Shown here one piece after another: positions 24,577 through 31,994 of a stretch of DNA of 43,091 bases. Below the pieces are notes generated by a model. That model worked only from the letters and a program-made list of their open reading frames with translations. It was not told where the DNA came from and ran no database searches. Within the stretch, counting starts at the first letter, position 1. The number at the start of each line of letters is the position of its first letter. Location of the stretch: NCBI GenBank assembly GCA_045801465.1, contig JBJMSU010000064.1, positions 1-43,091 on the forward strand, read 5' to 3'. The translations under genes and the position numbers were made by a program. The stretch is from DATFWC01 sp045801465. Lineage in GTDB: Bacteria > Pseudomonadota > Alphaproteobacteria > Rhizobiales > Xanthobacteraceae.

Positions 24577-24865
24577 GACGGCTCCTACGCCACCTCAATC
24601 CTTAATCTAGAGCATGTCCTGATCCCGCCGGAACGGGGCTATGCGGCAGTCTACGTCATTTTTCGCTTTTCCGCCTGCGCGGGTGGGTCTCTCGGCAGGA
24701 GACGCAACCAGGCCTCCGACCGGTCTTGACCGACGAGCGGGCGGTTCATCCAGTCGGAATGCCCGAGCTCGACAGTCGAGCGCCGCCCACCCGCGGTGTT
24801 TGCCCGGTTGTTTCTCCTGCGCCATAACGCCGATTGATCGGCCCATGTCGACGAGGAGAACGCCA
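24577..24865. promoter_or_regulatory. Divergent region between the kinase hybrid and mscL
   Basis: 289 bases that should carry both promoters. No operator or RNA structure stood out, and short open frames here lack family features. Confidence 0.35.
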
Positions 24866-25288
24866 ATGCTCGAGGAATTCAAGAAGTTCGCCCTGAAAGG
24901 CAATGTGGTCGATCTCGCCATCGGCGTGATCATCGGCGCTGCTTTCGGTCGCATCGTCGATTCGCTCGTCGGCGACATCTTCATGCCGATCATCGGCGCC
25001 ATCACCGGAGGCCTCGACTTTTCGAATTACTTCGTTCGACTTTCATCGGCGGTCAGTGCCGACTCGCTCGCCGAGGCGAAAAAGCAGGGCGCAGTCCTCG
25101 CCTGGGGCAACTTCGTCACCATCAGCATCAATTTTGTGATTATTGCCTGGGCGCTGTTTCTGGTGGTGAAAGTGATCAACCAGATCAGGTACCAGGAGGC
25201 GCAAAAGCCGACCGCGCCGCCGTCACGGCAGGAAGTGCTGCTGGAGGAAATCCGCGACATCCTGGCAAAGAGGCCGGCCGCACACTGA
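24866..25288 (+). CDS. mscL: Large-conductance mechanosensitive channel MscL
   Basis: The 140-residue inner-membrane channel releases solutes on hypo-osmotic shock. It starts MLEEFKKFALKGNVVDLAIG, followed by the TM1 pore helix GVIIGAAFGRIVDSLVGDIF and the conserved PIIGAITGGLDF loop. TM2 is ISINFVIIAWALFLVVKVIN, and a charged C-terminal helix (LLEEIRDILAK) closes the pentamer. Length is normal. GAGGAG lies 7 bases upstream of ATG 24866. Confidence 0.97.
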   Translation: MLEEFKKFALKGNVVDLAIGVIIGAAFGRIVDSLVGDIFMPIIGAITGGLDFSNYFVRLSSAVSADSLAEAKKQGAVLAWGNFVTISINFVIIAWALFLVVKVINQIRYQEAQKPTAPPSRQEVLLEEIRDILAKRPAAH

Positions 25289-25495
25289 CGAACTCGCCTA
25301 TAATGGATGGTCATTCGATCGTGTGAATATTGCTTTTCGACTGCGGCTTGCGCAATTTACAACGCGAGGGACAGGAGATTCGCCGTTAGCGTTTGGCCGG
25401 TCTTTTTCAGGCAGATATCCTCGATAACGAGGTCAATCAGATGATCTTGACCGCGTCGGTTCGACACCATGCATTGAACGCGGAGGACGCGATCG

Positions 25496-26125
25496 ATGTC
25501 TCAGGGTTCCACTCATGAGATCATCATCGTCGATGATGATCCGGCGGTGCGCGATGCGCTCTCGGTCGTGTTCAGCCTGGAAGGCTATCATGTCACGAGT
25601 TTCGGGGATGGCCAGTCGCTATTGACCGCTGCCCGCGCGCGTACGCCGTCGTGCATCATTCTCGACGTGCAGATGCCCGGCCGGTCAGGCCTGGACATCC
25701 TGAGGGAACTCAACGCGCAGGATTATGCGGCCCCCATCTTCATCATCTCCGGTCAGGGCGACATCCCGATGGCGGTGGACGCGATCAAGAACGGAGCTCT
25801 CGATTTTATCGAAAAGCCGTTCAATGCCGATACGGTCGTCTCGCGCGTACGCGAGGCGATCGAAGCATGGGAACGGCGAAAGAAGGGAGGCGGCGGCTCC
25901 GACGTGTTGTCCATGCCCTTCCCGGGTCGCGATTCGCTGACGCCGCGCGAACGCGAGGTGCTCGCACAGATCGCCGCTGGCGCTTCGAACAAGGAGGCAG
26001 GTCGCCACCTCGGCATCAGTCCGCGCACGATCGAAGTTCATCGCGCGCGGATCATGGAGAAGCTGGGGGCGAAGAACGCAGCCGATCTCGTACGCATCGT
26101 GATGAGCGAATCGCGCGGACCCTGA
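25496..26125 (+). CDS. FixJ-like response regulator (receiver plus LuxR-type HTH)
   Basis: The 209-residue protein has a receiver domain (IIIVDDDPAVRDALSVVF; Asp57 in IILDVQMPG; FIEKPF with the conserved Lys) and a C-terminal helix-turn-helix (SLTPREREVLAQIAAGASNK, LGISPRTIEVHRARIMEKLG). This is the FixJ/TodT/StyR arrangement. No kinase gene is next to it and no fixL or fixK is in the window, so a role in oxygen control is not shown. GGAGG is 8-9 bases before ATG 25496. A strong terminator follows at 26239-26260. Confidence 0.93.
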   Translation: MSQGSTHEIIIVDDDPAVRDALSVVFSLEGYHVTSFGDGQSLLTAARARTPSCIILDVQMPGRSGLDILRELNAQDYAAPIFIISGQGDIPMAVDAIKNGALDFIEKPFNADTVVSRVREAIEAWERRKKGGGGSDVLSMPFPGRDSLTPREREVLAQIAAGASNKEAGRHLGISPRTIEVHRARIMEKLGAKNAADLVRIVMSESRGP

Positions 26126-26420
26126 GGTGCGGATCGACGGTGCGTGCCGCATCTGCCGTTTGATGGGAGCCACTCAGCGCTAAGCTCCTGGATGATGGGC
26201 GACGCTCTCCTTGTACCAAGCATGTGCTCGACATGGTGCCGCACCGAACGTGCGGTTTTTCTCCGTCAGCATGCTTGTGGGCTGCGCGCGCATTTGACGG
26301 CGAGGCGTGCGCGCGGCATTCAGTGATCTCGCAGCATTTCGCTCGGAATGCGCCCGAAGACCTGGACGGCGAAGTGGCAATGGCCGTCGAACCGTGCCGC
26401 GACCGCTGTCCCGGTGGCCC
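26126..26420. other. Intergenic region after the FixJ-like gene
   Basis: It holds the terminator at 26239-26260 and, presumably in 26300-26420, the promoter of the AbrB-type gene. Open frames on both strands have no recognisable content. Confidence 0.4.
26239..26260 (+). terminator. Rho-independent terminator
   Basis: CCGCAC (26239-26244), loop CGAAC, GTGCGG (26250-26255) and TTTTT give a perfect 6-bp GC-rich stem with a T run. It lies 114 bases after the stop of the FixJ-like gene on the same strand. Confidence 0.85.
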
Positions 26421-27521
26421 ATGACGTCATCCGCGTCTCCACCGATTCTGCTTCGCACCGCCGAGACATTGGCGGTAGCGGCGCTCGGCGGGCTCGTCTT
26501 CACGGCGGCCGGATTCCCCGCCGGACTGATATCGGGCTCGATGCTTGCGGTTGCGATCGCGGCCGTGATGGGCAGGCCTGTCGTCATCCCCCTCGCCTTG
26601 GCGCGGTCGGCTTTCGTGCTGCTCGGCATCCTGCTGGGGGCCGTGGTGACGCCGCAGACGCTGAAAGGGATCGCCGACTGGCCGCTCAGCATTGCGATCC
26701 TGGTGGTCGCGGCCGTGTGCATGATCTTCGCGACTGCATCCTACCTGCGGCTCGTGCACGGCTGGGACCGCGTCTCCGCGATCATGGGCGCCAGTCCGGG
26801 CTCGCTGGCGCAAGTGATGGCACTGTCGGCCGAATACGGCCTCGACCTGAGAGCCATTGCCATCGTTCAGACCACCCGGGTGCTGATCTTGACGGTCGGG
26901 CTGCCCGGCGGTCTGGCGCTGTTTGGATTGGCCGCAACGGGGATGCCGGCGAGACCCTCGGCGGCGGCTTTCGACATCACCGAGCTTGCGATCCTCGTCG
27001 TGTTTTCAGCGATCGTCGCCATGCTGTGGCTTCGCTTGCCGGGTGGCCTGCTGGTCGGCGCGATGATCGGCTCCGGCCTTCTTCACGGTGGCGGATGGGT
27101 CCATGCCGTGCTGCCGTGGTGGATTGCCGGCGCCGCGATGATCACGCTCGGAGCGGTGGCTGGATCGCGCTTCGCCAACACGACTCCGAGGATGTTGTTC
27201 GGCTTTCTCGGTGCGGCGTTCGGCTCATTCGCGGTGGCGATCGCCGTCGCCTCCTGCTTCGTGCTGCTCGTGACCAGGATTCTCCCGTTTCCTGCCGCCG
27301 ACGTCGTCGTGGCGTATGCGCCTGGCGCCCAGGATACCATGATGGTGCTGGCGCTCGCGCTGCACCTCGACCCGGTTTTCGTCGGCGCGCATCATCTCGC
27401 ACGGTTTTTCGTCGTCACCTTTATGGTTGCGTTCCTGGCGCGCCGGGTCGCGCCGAAAATTTCCGCGGCGCCGGACGCAAGGCGCCGGCAGCGTCGGCGT
27501 CGCGGCCCGTTCGAGGATTAG
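26421..27521 (+). CDS. AbrB-family membrane protein (COG3180)
   Basis: The 366-residue protein has about ten hydrophobic helices in two repeated halves, each with a glycine-rich AGFPAGLISGSMLAVAIA / LPGGLLVGAMIGSGL element typical of the pfam05145 AbrB family (often misnamed ammonia monooxygenase). Another conserved stretch is SAIMGASPGSLAQVMALSAE. Family members are thought to be carriers or regulators at the inner membrane; the substrate is unknown. The C-terminus is short and very Arg-rich. ATG 26421 follows a weak GGTGG; a longer in-frame ORF upstream has no membrane segment or conserved sequence. Confidence 0.88.
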   Translation: MTSSASPPILLRTAETLAVAALGGLVFTAAGFPAGLISGSMLAVAIAAVMGRPVVIPLALARSAFVLLGILLGAVVTPQTLKGIADWPLSIAILVVAAVCMIFATASYLRLVHGWDRVSAIMGASPGSLAQVMALSAEYGLDLRAIAIVQTTRVLILTVGLPGGLALFGLAATGMPARPSAAAFDITELAILVVFSAIVAMLWLRLPGGLLVGAMIGSGLLHGGGWVHAVLPWWIAGAAMITLGAVAGSRFANTTPRMLFGFLGAAFGSFAVAIAVASCFVLLVTRILPFPAADVVVAYAPGAQDTMMVLALALHLDPVFVGAHHLARFFVVTFMVAFLARRVAPKISAAPDARRRQRRRRGPFED

Positions 27522-27570
27522 CGAGAACAGCGAGGGGCAGACCGCTCCTCACGATGCTTTTCGGTGGAAA

Positions 27571-28794
27571 TCACTCGGCCGCGAGTGCGCGCTTCAGCGG
27601 CAGGCCGAGGTGCTCCCACACGCTGACCAGGGCTTCGGCGAGGCCGTCGATGAGCCCGTCGTCGTGATAGGGGGAGGGGGTGATGCGCAGGCGCTCGCGG
27701 CCGCGCGGCACCGTCGGGTAGTTGATCGGCTGAATGTAAATGCCGTGTTCGGCCAGGAGGAGATCGCTTGCGGTCTTGCACTTCTCCGGATCGCCCACCA
27801 GCACCGGCACGATATGCGTGTCGCTCGGCATCACCGGCAGCCCGGCGGCGACGAGCACGGCCTTGGTGCGCGCGGCCCGATCCTGGTGGCGCTCGCGCTC
27901 CCAATCCGAGGTCTTCAGGTGACGAATCGCGGCGGCGGCGGCGGCGCAGATCGCCGGCGGCAGCGCCGTGGTGAAGATGAAGCCCGGCGCATAGGAGCGC
28001 ACCGCATCGACCATGGCGGCGCTTCCGGCGATATAGCCGCCGAGACAGCCGAACGCCTTCGCAAGCGTTCCCTCGATCACATCGATGCGGTCCATGGCGC
28101 CGGCACGCTCGCACACGCCGGCGCCACGGGCGCCATACATGCCGACCGCGTGAACCTCGTCGCAATACGTCATGGCGCCGTAGCGTTCAGCGAGGTGGCA
28201 GATGCCGGCAACCGGCGCGATGTCGCCGTCCATCGAGTAGAGGCTTTCGAATGCGATCAGCTTGGGGCGGTCGCCGGCTTCCTGCAGCAGCTGTTCGAGA
28301 TGCGCCAGGTCGTTGTGGCGCCAGATCTTCTTCTCGGCTCCCGACTGGCGAATGCCCTCGATCATCGAATTGTGGTTGAGGGCGTCGGAAACGATCACGC
28401 AATTGGGGAGCAATCGGGCCAGGGTGGCGATGCCGGTCTGGTTCGACACATAGCCGGAGGTGAAGATCAGCGCCGCCTCTTTCCGGTGCAGATCGGCAAG
28501 CTCGCGCTCGAGCTCTACCAATGGATGATTGGTGCCAGAGATGTTGCGGGTGCCGCCGGCCCCGGTTCCCATCCGGGTCGCCGTCTCAACCATGGCGCCA
28601 ATCACCTTCGGATGCTGGCCCATGCCGAGGTAGTCGTTGGAGCACCAGATCACGACCTCGCGCCGCCCCTGCGGCGAGTGCCAGACGGCGTGCGGGAAGC
28701 GGCCCGCGATGCGTTCGAGGTCGGCAAACACGCGATAACGCCGCTCATGCCGCAACTGGGACAGCGCATTGGTAAAGTACGCTTGATAGTCCAT
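27571..28794 (-). CDS. hemA: 5-aminolevulinate synthase
   Basis: The 407-residue PLP enzyme condenses glycine and succinyl-CoA to 5-aminolevulinate, the first step of heme synthesis in alphaproteobacteria. It begins MDYQAYFTNAL and shows WCSNDYLGMGQHP, GTGAGGTRNISGTNHPLVEL, the PLP-N1 Asp212 in YCDEVHAVG, and Lys246 in EGTLAKAFGCLGGY, which forms the internal aldimine. Length is normal. ATG 28794 has AAGAGG 8 bases upstream. An FNR/FixK-type box lies ~220 bp upstream, suggesting oxygen-responsive expression as in other Rhizobiales. Confidence 0.98.
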   Translation of the reverse strand: MDYQAYFTNALSQLRHERRYRVFADLERIAGRFPHAVWHSPQGRREVVIWCSNDYLGMGQHPKVIGAMVETATRMGTGAGGTRNISGTNHPLVELERELADLHRKEAALIFTSGYVSNQTGIATLARLLPNCVIVSDALNHNSMIEGIRQSGAEKKIWRHNDLAHLEQLLQEAGDRPKLIAFESLYSMDGDIAPVAGICHLAERYGAMTYCDEVHAVGMYGARGAGVCERAGAMDRIDVIEGTLAKAFGCLGGYIAGSAAMVDAVRSYAPGFIFTTALPPAICAAAAAAIRHLKTSDWERERHQDRAARTKAVLVAAGLPVMPSDTHIVPVLVGDPEKCKTASDLLLAEHGIYIQPINYPTVPRGRERLRITPSPYHDDGLIDGLAEALVSVWEHLGLPLKRALAAE

Positions 28795-29198
28795 CACCGC
28801 GCCTCTTCCCCCGCACGTCTCGGCATTTAGAAATGTTCTTCCACTTTTGTCCAATTCTATTTCCGCAACCGCTGACGAGTTTTTCTAATAAGACAACCGG
28901 CATCCCCATCCCGTTTCGGTTGCGCAACCCAGGATCGTTTTTGCTGCGATCCTGCGGCGCGCCGACCGCACGCCGGGCAAGCGTCACTACGATTCCGCAG
29001 CCATAGATCGCCTTGACCTCGATCAAGGCGTGCGAACGGCACTATCGCCTGCGTTCCAAAGTTCGTGATAGGTCGCAGGAACTTCGAAGCGGCGGCACGA
29101 GCGCCGTCTACAATAGACGTCGTCAAAATAGGGTAGTTTTGTGCGGACGGAAGTGAACTGCCCGCGACAGTCGTCGCGGGAGCGGGCGAAATCGGTGA
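28795..29198. promoter_or_regulatory. 404-bp region upstream of hemA
   Basis: No gene is visible. The region between hemA and the small membrane-protein gene (same strand) carries the FixK-type box at 29013-29026 and several short AT-rich stretches near 28840-28890 that may include the hemA -10 region. Confidence 0.55.
29013..29026. promoter_or_regulatory. FNR/FixK-type binding site upstream of hemA
   Basis: TTGACCTCGATCAA fits the TTGA-N6-TCAA pattern of CRP/FNR-family sites (FnrN, FixK). The arms extend to a perfect 7-bp inverted repeat GCCTTGA/TCAAGGC (29010-29016 with 29023-29029, shown with six bases between). The centre is ~225 bp upstream of the hemA ATG, so a start site near 28980 would put it at about -40. 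Confidence 0.7.
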
Positions 29199-29342
29199 TC
29201 AGACCAGCTTTGGCAGCACCAGGAAGGCCGCGATCACCAGCACGAGGCTGACGGCAAGCACGACCAGGATCGGCCGGTCGAGGAATCCCTGGCGCGCCTC
29301 GGTTTCGTTGACCTCGGGACGGCCGGATCGCCCTATGCGCAT
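29199..29342 (-). CDS. Small single-helix membrane protein, unknown function
   Basis: The 47-residue protein from ATG 29342 (AGAGG 7 bases upstream) has a charged N-terminal half (RIGRSGRPEVNETEARQGFL) and one C-terminal membrane helix (PILVVLAVSLVLVIAAFLVLP). Longer in-frame starts up to 29408 exist but add sequence overlapping the divergent gene's leader. Such short proteins are common beside hemA in Rhizobiales as I recall; the function is unknown. Confidence 0.68.
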   Translation of the reverse strand: MRIGRSGRPEVNETEARQGFLDRPILVVLAVSLVLVIAAFLVLPKLV

Positions 29343-29479
29343 GCTGGACCTCTGGTTCTGGCTTCCGAAGGGCAACGCGAGAGGCCGGGAAGGGGTTCCG
29401 GACGGCATCTAAGGTGCTCGATTTCCAGGAGAATGAACGGCAGCGGCGGCAGGGCAGGGAAGCGGGAGTGAAGCAAACA

Positions 29480-30166
29480 ATGAATGGACGCCTCGAGGGC
29501 GTGAGCGCCTGTGTTTTCGACGCCTATGGCACGCTGTTCGACTTCGCCGCGGCGGCCCATGCCTGCCGCGACCAAATCGGCAGCAAAGCCGATGCCTTGA
29601 CCGCGCTGTGGCGCGACAAGCAACTGCAATACACCTGGCTGCGGGCAACCCAGGGGCGGCACGCGGATTTCTGGCAGGTCACCGGCGATGCGCTCGATTT
29701 CGCGTTGGAGACGCTGGCGATCGAGGCGCCGGGTTTGCGCGACCAGTTGATGGCGCTTTATCTGACGCTCGCGCCGTTTCCGGAGGTTCCCGACGTGCTG
29801 GGGCGATTGAAGAGTGCCGGACTGCGCACCGCGATCCTGTCCAATGGGTCGCCGCAGATGCTCGCCGCCGCAGTTGCCGGGGCCAAGCTCGAGGGCCTGC
29901 TCGATGCGGTACTCTCGGTGGAGGACGTGGGTGTCTATAAGCCGCACCCGAAAGTCTACCAGCTCGCGCTCGATCGATTGGGGCTCCCGGCCGCGGCGAT
30001 CGCCTTCCAATCCTCCAATGCCTGGGATGCCTATGCGGCGTCCGCCTTCGGCATGAAGGTCGTCTGGTGCAACCGCTATGGCCAGCGGCGCGAGCGATTG
30101 CCCGGCGCGCCCGATCACGAAATCAAGTCGCTCGCCGAGCTGCCCGCACTGTTGGGCGTCGCCTGA
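29480..30166 (+). CDS. (S)-2-haloacid dehalogenase, type II
   Basis: The 228-residue HAD-superfamily enzyme contains all active-site residues of L-2-haloacid dehalogenases: nucleophile Asp14 (CVFDAYGTLFD), Arg45 (LWRDKQLQYTWLR), Ser121-Asn122 (ILSNGSP), Lys154 (VYKPHP), and Ser179, Asn180 and Asp183 (QSSNAWDAYAA). It hydrolyses short 2-halo acids to 2-hydroxy acids, though the physiological substrate may differ. ATG 29480 is used; an in-frame GTG at 29468 sits better behind AGGGA and would add four residues. Confidence 0.94.
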   Translation: MNGRLEGVSACVFDAYGTLFDFAAAAHACRDQIGSKADALTALWRDKQLQYTWLRATQGRHADFWQVTGDALDFALETLAIEAPGLRDQLMALYLTLAPFPEVPDVLGRLKSAGLRTAILSNGSPQMLAAAVAGAKLEGLLDAVLSVEDVGVYKPHPKVYQLALDRLGLPAAAIAFQSSNAWDAYAASAFGMKVVWCNRYGQRRERLPGAPDHEIKSLAELPALLGVA

Positions 30167-30242
30167 CACACGTCCCGCTCTCTTGCCTCGCGCCCCAAGC
30201 GCCGCCATGACAGCGGCCGTAAGCTTTCAGGTGAGCAGAGGC

Positions 30243-31847
30243 ATGTTGGACACGCAGGTTCTCGTCGTCGGCGCCGGCCCGACCGGGCTCACGCTCGCGG
30301 TTGCGCTGGGGCAGAAGGGCGTGCGCTGCCGGCTGATCGAGCAGAAAGAGGCGCCGCAATTCCTGCCCAAGATGGAGCGGTGCAACGCGCGGACGATGGA
30401 GATTTATCGGCGCATGGGGCTCGTCGACCGGGTTCGCGCCGCCGGCCTGCCGGCCGAGTGCCCGATGGATGTGTTCATCGTCTTCTCGCTGGTGGAGCCG
30501 CCGCTGATCCATCATCGCTATCCGTCGGTCGCCGCCGCCAAGGCCGAGATCGCGTCGCGCAACGACGGCACGCTGCCGCTCGAGCCCTATCAGCTCATTT
30601 CCCAATATACGCTCGAGCCGTTGCTGAAATCGGTCGCCGAGGAACTGCCCAGCCTGACGGTGCAGTACGGCTGCGCGCTGGAATCGTTCACCCAGGACCC
30701 CGAGAGCGTGACGGCGCTGGTGCGCAATGGTGACGGCTCCACGTCGACGATCCGCGCCGCCTACATGGTCGGCTGCGACGGCGGCTCCTCGACCGTGCGC
30801 CGGCAGCTCGGCATCAAGCTTGCCGGCGAGGCCAACCTGCTGCAGCTGCGCCAGGCGCTGTACTATTGCGAGGACCTCTACGAGCGCATCCCGATCGGCA
30901 AGGGCCGGCACTACCACGTCGCCGACGATCGCACGACCTTCCTCATCGTCCAGGACTCGACCAAGCATTTCACGCTGCATGCGGTGGTCGACCAGGATTC
31001 CGACATGGCAGCCATGTTCGAGAAGACGGTGGCGATGCCGATCAAGTACGACATGCTCTATGTCGGCCAATGGAAGCAGAACCTGCTGCTCGCCGACAGC
31101 TTCATGCAGGATCGCGTGTTCCTGGCGGGCGATGCGGTGCATCTGGTGATCCCGACCGGCGGCCTCGGCATGAACACCGGCGTCGGCGAAGCAACCGATC
31201 TCGCCTGGAAGCTTGCCGCAACGCTGCAAGGCTGGGGCGGTCCCAACCTGCTCGCCTCCTATGCGCTCGAGCGCCGGCCGATCGGCGCGCGCAACGTTGC
31301 TGCCTCGACTTTTGCGTCGCGCGGACGGCGCAAATGGCGCGCCGCCTATTCTCCGCTCATGCGCGAGCACACGCCGGAAGGCGCGCGTGCGCGAGCGGAA
31401 TACATCCGCCTCGCCGACGCGGAGCAGCGCAAATCCAACGAGATGATCGGCGCCGAGCTCGGCTACCGCTACCGTGACTCACCGCTCATCTGGCCGGAGC
31501 CGGGCGAGGGGCCCGCGGACGACTTCATCCGCTACCTCCCGACCACCTGGCCGGGCGCGCGGCTGCCGCACGTCTGGCTCGACGACGGCAGCGCCATGCA
31601 GGATCGCATCGGCGACGGCTATACGCTCTTGCGCCTCGGCGGCACGACGCATGATACGGCGGGGCTCGCGGGCGCGTTCGCGACGATCGGCGCGCCCTTC
31701 ACGGTCCTCGACGTTGCCGACGAAGCCGCGCGCGACATCTACGGCTACGACCTGCTGCTGCTGCGCCCGGACCTGCACGTCGTCTGGCGCGGCGATGCGC
31801 CGCCCGAAGATCCCGAGCGGCTGGCGCGCATCGCCACCGGTCATTGA
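30243..31847 (+). CDS. FAD-dependent aromatic-ring monooxygenase family protein
   Basis: The 534-residue flavoprotein has the Rossmann GAGPTG motif (residues 10-15), the DG-type motif GCDGGSSTVRRQLGI, and the second FAD motif LAGDAVHLVIPTGGLGMNTG, as in the PheA/TfdB group of phenol and related hydroxylases. A thioredoxin-like C-terminal region (~430-534, ending LLLRPDLHVVWRGDAPP) is also typical. NAD(P)H and O2 would be used; the substrate is unknown. ATG 30243 begins just before the nucleotide-binding strand LVVGAG; an ATG at 30207 in frame adds 12 residues. It follows the dehalogenase on the same strand (76 bp), which could mean a shared catabolic role. Confidence 0.92.
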   Translation: MLDTQVLVVGAGPTGLTLAVALGQKGVRCRLIEQKEAPQFLPKMERCNARTMEIYRRMGLVDRVRAAGLPAECPMDVFIVFSLVEPPLIHHRYPSVAAAKAEIASRNDGTLPLEPYQLISQYTLEPLLKSVAEELPSLTVQYGCALESFTQDPESVTALVRNGDGSTSTIRAAYMVGCDGGSSTVRRQLGIKLAGEANLLQLRQALYYCEDLYERIPIGKGRHYHVADDRTTFLIVQDSTKHFTLHAVVDQDSDMAAMFEKTVAMPIKYDMLYVGQWKQNLLLADSFMQDRVFLAGDAVHLVIPTGGLGMNTGVGEATDLAWKLAATLQGWGGPNLLASYALERRPIGARNVAASTFASRGRRKWRAAYSPLMREHTPEGARARAEYIRLADAEQRKSNEMIGAELGYRYRDSPLIWPEPGEGPADDFIRYLPTTWPGARLPHVWLDDGSAMQDRIGDGYTLLRLGGTTHDTAGLAGAFATIGAPFTVLDVADEAARDIYGYDLLLLRPDLHVVWRGDAPPEDPERLARIATGH

Positions 31848-31869
31848 GCCGAGCGGAATACGCCAGCGC

Positions 31870-31972
31870 GGCATCATTGCGGGGCCGGCCGCAAGCCGGA
31901 GCCTGGAATCCAGGATCATGAGTACGCGTCTGGATTCCGGGCTCGCCGCTTCGCGGCGCCCCGGAATGACGT
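31870..31972. repeat. Intergenic palindromic repeat of Rhizobiales type
   Basis: It includes CTGGAATCCAG and a nested hairpin in which ATTCCGG (31934-31940) pairs with CCGGAAT (31961-31967) around CGCCGC-TTC-GCGGCG. I recall TCTGGATTCCGGG...CCCCGGAATGACG-like elements as very frequent between genes in Bradyrhizobium-type genomes. It sits between two convergent genes and may end both transcripts. Confidence 0.65.
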
Positions 31973-31994
31973 CTGGAACATACTTTCGTTCGGC

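Noticed and set aside
22126..24729. 867-codon plus-strand frame opposite the sensor-kinase hybrid
   Set aside because: Its translation is low-complexity, rich in His, Arg, Asp and Glu, as expected antisense to a GC-rich gene, while the minus strand gives a complete known architecture.
25496..26125. Naming the response regulator FixJ and linking it to the FixK-type box at hemA
   Set aside because: The architecture is shared by many regulators, and fixL and fixK are absent from the window.
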